A stretch of 64,000 nucleotides of DNA, from the NCBI RefSeq assembly GCF_000062885.1, contig NC_009142.1, positions 3,585,584 to 3,649,583 of the forward strand, read 5' to 3'. The DNA comes from Saccharopolyspora erythraea NRRL 2338. GTDB taxonomy: Bacteria > Actinomycetota > Actinomycetes > Mycobacteriales > Pseudonocardiaceae. This document shows positions 59,273-64,000 of the stretch, in pieces; within the stretch, counting starts at the first letter, position 1; every line of letters starts with the position of its first letter. The notes below the pieces were generated by a model. That model saw nothing but the letters and a program-made list of their open reading frames with translations, was not told the origin of the DNA and made no database searches. The position numbers and the translations under genes were made by a program.

Positions 59273-60649
59273 GTGGGAAGCTCCGGGCAGGATCGTGACG
59301 TCACGGTCGTCGACGAGCGCAAGGCGCGCCGCGCGGTGGCCGCCGCCTCGATCGGCAACACCATGGAGTGGTTCGACTTCGGTGTCTACAGCTACATCGC
59401 GGTCGTCATCGGCCAGGTGTTCTTCCCGGCGGGCAACCAGGTCGCCCAGCTGCTGGCCACCTTCGCCACGTTCGCGGTGGCCTTCGTCGTGCGTCCGCTC
59501 GGCGGGTTCGTGTTCGGCCCGCTGGGGGACAGGTTCGGCAGGCAGCGCATCCTCGCGATCACCATGCTCATGATGGCGCTGGGCACCTTCGCCATCGGGG
59601 TCATCCCCAGCTACCAGACGATCGGGGTCTGGGCGCCGGTCCTGCTGCTGCTCGCCAGGCTGGTGCAGGGCTTCTCGACCGGCGGCGAGTACGGCGGGGC
59701 GACCACGTTCGTCGCGGAGTTCTCCCCGGACCGCCGCCGCGGGTACATGGCGAGCTGGCTGGAGTTCGGCACGCTGCTCGGCTACTCGCTGGGCGCCGCG
59801 GTGGTGACGGTGCTGACCGCGCTGCTGCCGCCGGAAGACCTGCTGTCGTGGGGCTGGCGGATCCCGTTCCTGGCCGCCGCGCCGCTCGGCGTCATCGGCC
59901 TGTACCTGCGGTTCCGGCTGGAGGACACGCCCGCCTACAGCAGGCACGCCGAGGACGAGGAAGCAGAGCAGTCCACGACCTTCGCGGTGGTGCCACGGCT
60001 GCTCCGCGAATGCCTGAGGCCGATGCTGATCTGCGTCGGACTCGTGATGGCCTTCAACGTCACCAACTACACGCTCACCGCGTTCATGCCGACCTACCTG
60101 TCGTCCGTCCTGGGCTTCGCCCACACCCAGTCGCTCGTGCTGGCGCTGATCGCCATGGTGGCGGTGATGGGGCTGATCGTGGTGCTCGGCAGGTTCTCCG
60201 ACCGGTTGGGCAGGCTGCCGATCGCCGGGGCCGGGTCCGCCGGTCTGATCCTGCTGTCGGTCCCCGCCTTCCTGCTCATCTCGATGGGCAGCGTTCCCGC
60301 GGTGCTGGGCGGCCTGGTGCTGATCGGGCTGTTGCTGGTCTGCTTCAGCAGCACGCAGCCGGCCACGTTGCCCGCGCTGTTCCCCACCGGCATCCGCTAC
60401 GCCGGGGTGTCCATCGGCTACAACATCTCGGTCGCGGTCTTCGGCGGCACCACACCACTGCTCGCCGAGGCGCTCATCGCGTGGACCGGCCTCAAGATGA
60501 TCCCGGCGGTGCTGCTGATCGTGGCCGGGGTCGTCGGCGCGATCGCGCTCTACGCCATGCGGGAGCCCGCGGGCAAGCGGCTGCCGGGCTCCCCGCCGAC
60601 CGCGGGCGACCAGCAGGAGGCCAGGGAGCGTGCCCAGGAGGACGACTGA
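59273..60649 (+). CDS. MHS-family (metabolite:H+ symporter) MFS transporter
   Basis: A 458-residue transporter with 12 predicted membrane segments. The metabolite:H+ symporter signature is strong: SIGNTMEWFDFGVYSYIA, VVRPLGGFVFGPLGDRFGRQ, and QGFSTGGEYGGATTFVAEF. Family members import proline, betaine, citrate, ketoglutarate or shikimate with protons. GTG at 59273 is chosen after GAAGGGGG; the upstream frame does not look like protein. It runs in the same direction as the hydrolase 82 bases away and converges on the COG0523 gene. The substrate is undetermined. Confidence 0.88.
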   Translation: MGSSGQDRDVTVVDERKARRAVAAASIGNTMEWFDFGVYSYIAVVIGQVFFPAGNQVAQLLATFATFAVAFVVRPLGGFVFGPLGDRFGRQRILAITMLMMALGTFAIGVIPSYQTIGVWAPVLLLLARLVQGFSTGGEYGGATTFVAEFSPDRRRGYMASWLEFGTLLGYSLGAAVVTVLTALLPPEDLLSWGWRIPFLAAAPLGVIGLYLRFRLEDTPAYSRHAEDEEAEQSTTFAVVPRLLRECLRPMLICVGLVMAFNVTNYTLTAFMPTYLSSVLGFAHTQSLVLALIAMVAVMGLIVVLGRFSDRLGRLPIAGAGSAGLILLSVPAFLLISMGSVPAVLGGLVLIGLLLVCFSSTQPATLPALFPTGIRYAGVSIGYNISVAVFGGTTPLLAEALIAWTGLKMIPAVLLIVAGVVGAIALYAMREPAGKRLPGSPPTAGDQQEARERAQEDD

Positions 60650-60681
60650 GCATGGCAACCGAAGGGGCTCACTGCTGATCG

Positions 60682-61722
60682 TCAGTGCGTGAAGCGCAGC
60701 ACGGACAGCATCCCGTTGTCGATCAGGCCGTCGTCGCCGCCGGGTTCGTCCACCGCGCAGGATTCCAGGCGCTCGCGCAGGGAATCCGGATCGATGCCGG
60801 TGCCGATCGCGACGAGCTGCGAGCGCCGGGACTCGCCGCTCTCCCACCGCGTCCGGTGGAACCGCAGGTAGTTGCCGACGGTGTGCAGCGCGAACTTGTG
60901 CCGGTGACCGGGGAGTCCGAAGTAGACGAAACCCTTCATGCGGTAGACGCCTGGCGGGCGGTCGTCGAGGAAACCCATGAGCGCGCGGGGATCCAGCGGC
61001 CGATCCGACTCGAACTCCACGCTCTGGTACTGGGCGTGCATGTGCTCGTCGCAGCCGCGCGCGTGCTCGTCTTCGCGCAGCAGTTCGTCGAAGGACAGCT
61101 GCCGCGGCACGTCGTCCCGCTCGGTCCGCGGCCGGGCTTCGAAGAGCAGCGACGGATCGACGCGGCCGTGCGAGGTGGGCAGCACCGGTGTGCCGCCGGC
61201 CAGTTCACCGACGGTCGCGTGCAGCCGGTCCAGCTCGGTCTGTTCGACGCGGTCGGTCTTGTTCAGCACCACCAGGTCTGCGAAGCGCAGGTGCTGTTCC
61301 AGCTCCGGGTGGCGCGCCCGGCTCGTCTCGAACTCCGCGGCGTCGACGACCTCGACCAGGCCGCCGTAGGAGAGCCGCGGGTCCGAGCACGCCAGCACGA
61401 GCCGGATCATGACTCGGGGGTCGGCCAGCCCGCTGGACTCCACCACGATGACGTCGAGGTCGGCTCCGGGCCTGGCCAGCCGGGACAGCATGCGCTCCAT
61501 GCCGCCGGCGTCGACCGCGCAGCACAGGCAGCCGTTGCCCAGCTCGACCATGGAGTCCACCTGGCCGGCCACCGACATCGCGTCGATGCCGATGCTGCCG
61601 AAGTCGTTGACCACCACGCCGACGCGGGCGCCCGCGCCGTTGCCGAGCAGGTGGTTGAGCAGCGTCGTCTTCCCCGATCCGAGGAATCCGGCCACGATGA
61701 CGACCGGGATCGGCTGTTGCAC
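60682..61722 (-). CDS. COG0523/CobW-family G3E GTPase (metallochaperone)
   Basis: A 346-residue GTPase. Walker A GFLGSGKTTLLNHLL (12-26), metal motif GNGCLCCAV (C65-LC-C68), VVESSGLADP and G4 motif NKTD (154-157) define the G3E/COG0523 group; a C-terminal CobW_C domain follows (ALMGFLDDRPPGVYRMKG to SQLVAIGTGID). These proteins insert or handle Zn, Co or Ni. Minus-strand GTG at 61722 follows GACGAGG; the long frame upstream is not protein-like. No zinc-uptake-regulator box is visible upstream, and no cobalamin genes are near, so the metal is open. Confidence 0.9.
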   Translation of the reverse strand: MQQPIPVVIVAGFLGSGKTTLLNHLLGNGAGARVGVVVNDFGSIGIDAMSVAGQVDSMVELGNGCLCCAVDAGGMERMLSRLARPGADLDVIVVESSGLADPRVMIRLVLACSDPRLSYGGLVEVVDAAEFETSRARHPELEQHLRFADLVVLNKTDRVEQTELDRLHATVGELAGGTPVLPTSHGRVDPSLLFEARPRTERDDVPRQLSFDELLREDEHARGCDEHMHAQYQSVEFESDRPLDPRALMGFLDDRPPGVYRMKGFVYFGLPGHRHKFALHTVGNYLRFHRTRWESGESRRSQLVAIGTGIDPDSLRERLESCAVDEPGGDDGLIDNGMLSVLRFTH

Positions 61723-61863
61723 TCGGACCTCGTCTTCGACTGCTCGTGCTGCGGCCAACGACCGCCGACGAGGATAGCCGAGCCCGGGTGCGCGCCCGCG
61801 GGCCCGGATGAGACGTCCGATTACCGCCAGCCGGCCATGGGTTGTGGGACCAGACTCGGGCTC

Positions 61864-62649
61864 GTGGAACCGATTCGATCGACGCATACCAGGCTGGAGC
61901 CCGGAATCCTGTACTTCGGCACCCCGGTGGTGCTCATCTCCAGCCGGAACGAGGGCACCTCGGCGAACCTGGCGCCGATGTCGTCGGCGTTCTGGCTGGG
62001 TTGGCGGGCGATGCTCGGACTCGGCGTCGGCTCCAAGACCGCGCAGAACCTCCTGCGCACCGGTGAGTGCGTGCTGAACCTGCCGTCGGACTCGATGGCG
62101 CCGGCCGTCGACCGCCTCGCCCTGACCACCGGAGCCGACCCCGTGCCCGCGAGCAAGCAGCGGCGGGGCTACCGCCACGAGCCCGACAAGTTCGGCCGCA
62201 GCGGTCTCACCCCGGTGGACTCGGAGACCGTCGAGCCACCGCGGGTGGCCGAGTGCCCGGTCAACATGGAGTGCGTCGTGGAGGCCGTGCACCCGATCGC
62301 CGACCAGGACGACGCGCTGCGCGGCTCCACCGCGGCGTTCGAAGTGCGGGTGCAGCGCGTGCACGTGCACGAGTCGATCCGGATGGCCGGTACGAGCGAC
62401 CGCATCGACCCGGACGCCTGGCGGCCGCTGATCATGAGCTTCCAGAAGTTCTACGGCCTGGGCGCGCAGTTGCACCCGTCCACGCTGGCGAGCATCCCCG
62501 AACGGCTCTACCGGACCGCGGACGCCGACCGGGCCCGCGAGGCGCCGCTGGCCGGCCGACCCACGCGCCTGGGAGCCGGAACCCCGCTTCGGCAGGTCAC
62601 TCGGGCAGCGGGCCGCTGTCGAGGTCCTCGCGGTGGGTCGCGGCGATGA
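61864..62649 (+). CDS. flavin reductase-like domain protein
   Basis: A 261-residue protein of the flavin reductase (FMN-binding split barrel) superfamily. Conserved parts: LEPGILYFGTPVVLISSRNE, NLAPMSSAFWLGWRAMLGLG, SKTAQNLLRTGECVLNLPS, and PVNMECVVEAVHPIADQ. GTG at 61864 gives a start close to relatives (VEPIRSTHTRLEP); ATG at 61837 would add nine residues. Neither has a clear ribosome site. The last 53 bases overlap the oppositely oriented MarR gene, and the final 20 residues are Arg/Gly-rich, so the true protein may have been extended by loss of an earlier stop. Confidence 0.8.
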   Translation: MEPIRSTHTRLEPGILYFGTPVVLISSRNEGTSANLAPMSSAFWLGWRAMLGLGVGSKTAQNLLRTGECVLNLPSDSMAPAVDRLALTTGADPVPASKQRRGYRHEPDKFGRSGLTPVDSETVEPPRVAECPVNMECVVEAVHPIADQDDALRGSTAAFEVRVQRVHVHESIRMAGTSDRIDPDAWRPLIMSFQKFYGLGAQLHPSTLASIPERLYRTADADRAREAPLAGRPTRLGAGTPLRQVTRAAGRCRGPRGGSRR

Positions 62650-63073
62650 CGCGGTTCAGCGCGGCGTTGAGGCGCTCGAGCTCGGAAACCTCGATGCCCA
62701 GCCGCTCGACGATGCGGTGCGGGATCTTCTCGGCTTCGGCCCGCAGCTCGCGGCCCCGCGCGGTGAGGCCGACGGTGAGCAGCCGCTCGTCGCTGGTGCT
62801 GCGCCGGCGGGTCAGGTAGCCGATCGCCTCCAGCCGTTTGAGCAGCGGCGACAGCGTGGCCGGTTCGGCCCGCAGGGTGAGCGCGATGTCCTTGACCGAC
62901 CGCGGGCTGCGTTCCCACAGCGCCAGCATCACCAGGTACTGCGGGTGCGTGAGCCGCATCGGCTCCAGCAGCGGCCGGTACAGCGCGATGACGTTGCGCG
63001 AGGCCACCGACAGCGCGAAGCAGACCTGGCGTTCCAGCGCGAGCGGGTCCTCTCCCAGGTCCATCGAGCTCAT
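62597..63073 (-). CDS. MarR-family regulator, OhrR-like
   Basis: A 158-residue winged-helix regulator. QVCFALSVASRNVIALYRPLLEPMRLTHPQYLVMLALWE is typical of OhrR, and Cys18 sits where OhrR carries its peroxide-reactive cysteine. The wing SDERLLTVGLTARGRELRAEA is conserved. Minus-strand ATG at 63073 follows GGAGGGG. Upstream lie two matching palindromes. OhrR normally controls ohr, an organic hydroperoxide resistance gene; here the neighbour is DUF5313 instead, so the regulon may be different or elsewhere. Confidence 0.88.
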   Translation of the reverse strand: MSSMDLGEDPLALERQVCFALSVASRNVIALYRPLLEPMRLTHPQYLVMLALWERSPRSVKDIALTLRAEPATLSPLLKRLEAIGYLTRRRSTSDERLLTVGLTARGRELRAEAEKIPHRIVERLGIEVSELERLNAALNRVIAATHREDLDSGPLPE

Positions 63074-63122
63074 GCGCGCCCCTCCGGTTCCGGCGCGGCT
63101 CCGGAGCCGCGCGCGTGCTGTA

Positions 63123-63148
63123 CTAATGATTAGCGTACTAAATGTTAG
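63123..63148. promoter_or_regulatory. twin CTAA-N3-TTAG operator candidates
   Basis: CTAATGATTAG (63123-63133, perfect palindrome) and CTAAATGTTAG (63138-63148) lie side by side, 15 bases centre to centre, in the gap between the divergent MarR and DUF5313 genes. They are AT-rich in GC-rich DNA and resemble MarR/OhrR binding sites, suggesting autoregulation and control of both directions. Confidence 0.65.
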
Positions 63149-63188
63149 CGTGGTGAAGTACGCGGTCGTCTGGTGGAAGGAGCCGGCC

Positions 63189-63593
63189 TTGGACGGCGCC
63201 GGGAGGGTTCGGCCGAACCCGCTGCGATGGGTCTGGTACGCCTTCGGCGGGCGGCTGCCGCAGCGCCACCGGGAGTGGGTGCTGCACGACGTCACCTGCC
63301 GCACGTGGGTGCTGCGCCACCTGTCCAGGGCGCTGGTGCAGGTGAGCCCGGGAGCGCTGTTCCTGCTGGTCCCCGGCCCGCTGTGGGTGCGGGTGATGTC
63401 GGTGCTGGGCGGCGTGCTGATCGCGCTGTGGTACTCGCTGGCCTACATGGAGCACACCTGCGAGCACCGGCTGTTCAAGCACGGCTACCCGCTGGGCACC
63501 GGACGCGAGACCCGCGAGGAGGCCAAGGCGGAGGAGCGGGCCCGCAGCGCCGCCCGCTACGCGGCGCTTTACCGCAACACCGGCACCGAGTGA
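63189..63593 (+). CDS. DUF5313 family membrane protein
   Basis: A 134-residue protein of the actinobacterial DUF5313 family. NPLRWVWYAFGGRLPQRHREWVLHDVTCRTWVLRHL is the family core; two membrane helices follow (about 50-68 and 70-88), then EHTCEHRLFKHGYP and a charged tail. TTG at 63189 is chosen for the GGAAGGAG site six bases upstream; GTG at 63150 or 63153 would add 12-13 residues. Function unknown. It is divergent from the OhrR-like gene and may be under its control. Confidence 0.8.
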   Translation: MDGAGRVRPNPLRWVWYAFGGRLPQRHREWVLHDVTCRTWVLRHLSRALVQVSPGALFLLVPGPLWVRVMSVLGGVLIALWYSLAYMEHTCEHRLFKHGYPLGTGRETREEAKAEERARSAARYAALYRNTGTE

Positions 63594-63700
63594 TCCCTGG
63601 CACGCCTCCGGACCGCGGTGCGCGGGTCGGGCCCGCGGACGATGATGGAGCCGCGCCGGTCGTGGCGCGGCCGGCTGCCCGGCCTCGGGGGGTGAACGGC

Positions 63701-64000
63701 ATGGGCCAGGTCACCCTCTTCCTGTGCGGCGACGTGATGCCGGGCCGCGGCGTCGACCAGATCCTTCCGCACCCCGGCGATCCGCGACTGCGCGAGCGCG
63801 GCGTGCACGACGCGCGCCGCTACGTCGCGGAGGCCGAGTCGGTCAACGGCCCGATCGACCGCCCGGTCGGCTACTCCTGGCCGTGGGGCAGCGCGCTCCG
63901 CGAGATCGCCGCCGTCTCGCCGGACGCGCGGCTGATCAACCTGGAGTGCGCCGTGACCCGCTGCGGGGAGTTCGCCGCGGGCAAGGGCGTGCACTACCGC
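63701..64000 (+). CDS. CapA family protein (3' end outside window)
   Basis: The first 100 residues are visible. TLFLCGDVMPGRGVDQILPHPGDP and RLINLECAVTRCG match the start of CapA/PGA_cap proteins, metallophosphatase-like enzymes linked to poly-gamma-glutamate capsule synthesis and found in many actinomycetes without a capsule operon. ATG at 63701 follows GGGGGG; an in-frame GTG at 63692 is an alternative. The rest of the gene runs beyond base 64000. Confidence 0.85.
   Translation, partial: MGQVTLFLCGDVMPGRGVDQILPHPGDPRLRERGVHDARRYVAEAESVNGPIDRPVGYSWPWGSALREIAAVSPDARLINLECAVTRCGEFAAGKGVHYR

Overview
The window is high-GC DNA with actinobacterial hallmarks: an F420-type luciferase-like oxidoreductase, a mycothiol-dependent maleylpyruvate-isomerase-type protein, a secreted Rpf-like transglycosylase, many GTG/TTG starts and strong GGAGG ribosome sites. 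Gene content and style fit a Pseudonocardiales actinomycete; Saccharopolyspora is my best guess but the sequence alone does not prove it. There is no rRNA, recognisable tRNA, transposase or CRISPR array, so this looks like ordinary chromosome with an accessory flavour.

Layout: (1) 1-6627, a terpenoid or branched acyl-CoA degradation operon (AtuA tail, two acyl-CoA carboxylase subunits, acyl-CoA dehydrogenase, TetR). (2) 6703-13511, a hydroxyproline catabolic cassette (XRE-cupin regulator, three-subunit dehydrogenase, DHDPS-like deaminase, two-Cys epimerase) with a clear promoter and operator. On each side it is bounded by a pair of head-to-head gene remnants. (3) 13592-16724, ArsR regulator, two TIM-barrel isomerases, type II thioesterase. 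(4) 17243-21792, a diguanylate cyclase translationally coupled to a DUF985 cupin, then a ribbon-helix-helix protein behind an array of TGGCGCCA sites, a DUF4097 protein and a degenerate ABC ATPase without a permease. (5) 21919-26983, secreted Rpf-like and HNH proteins, a Bcr/CflA efflux pump, an F420 oxidoreductase and a small membrane protein. (6) 27350-31697, a carotenoid-type cluster (phytoene synthase, methyltransferase, CrtU-like FAD enzyme, Rieske protein) lacking crtE, crtI and crtY. (7) 31969-38557, CorA, a Tat-exported GH97 glycosidase, and a LacI-controlled inositol-type pair. (8) 38786-44685, two FMN monooxygenases behind a hairpin that masks the ribosome site, a methanethiol-oxidase-family protein and a frameshifted NmrA-like gene. 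(9) 44937-53453, a lipoprotein, SGNH hydrolase, secreted endonuclease I, NCS1 permease with TenA, a GGDEF/HD-GYP c-di-GMP protein and a TauD dioxygenase. (10) 53979-64000, ROK regulator, APC permease, diacylglycerol-kinase-like enzyme, hydrolases, MHS transporter, COG0523 GTPase, flavin reductase-like protein, OhrR-like MarR regulator, DUF5313 protein and the start of a CapA gene.

The features most likely to repay attention are the repeat-controlled RHH/DUF4097/degenerate ABC module, the c-di-GMP cyclase coupled to a DUF985 cupin, the scar-flanked hydroxyproline cassette, the ribosome-site-masking hairpin before the sulfur-type monooxygenases, and the incomplete aryl-carotenoid-like cluster with a Rieske partner.
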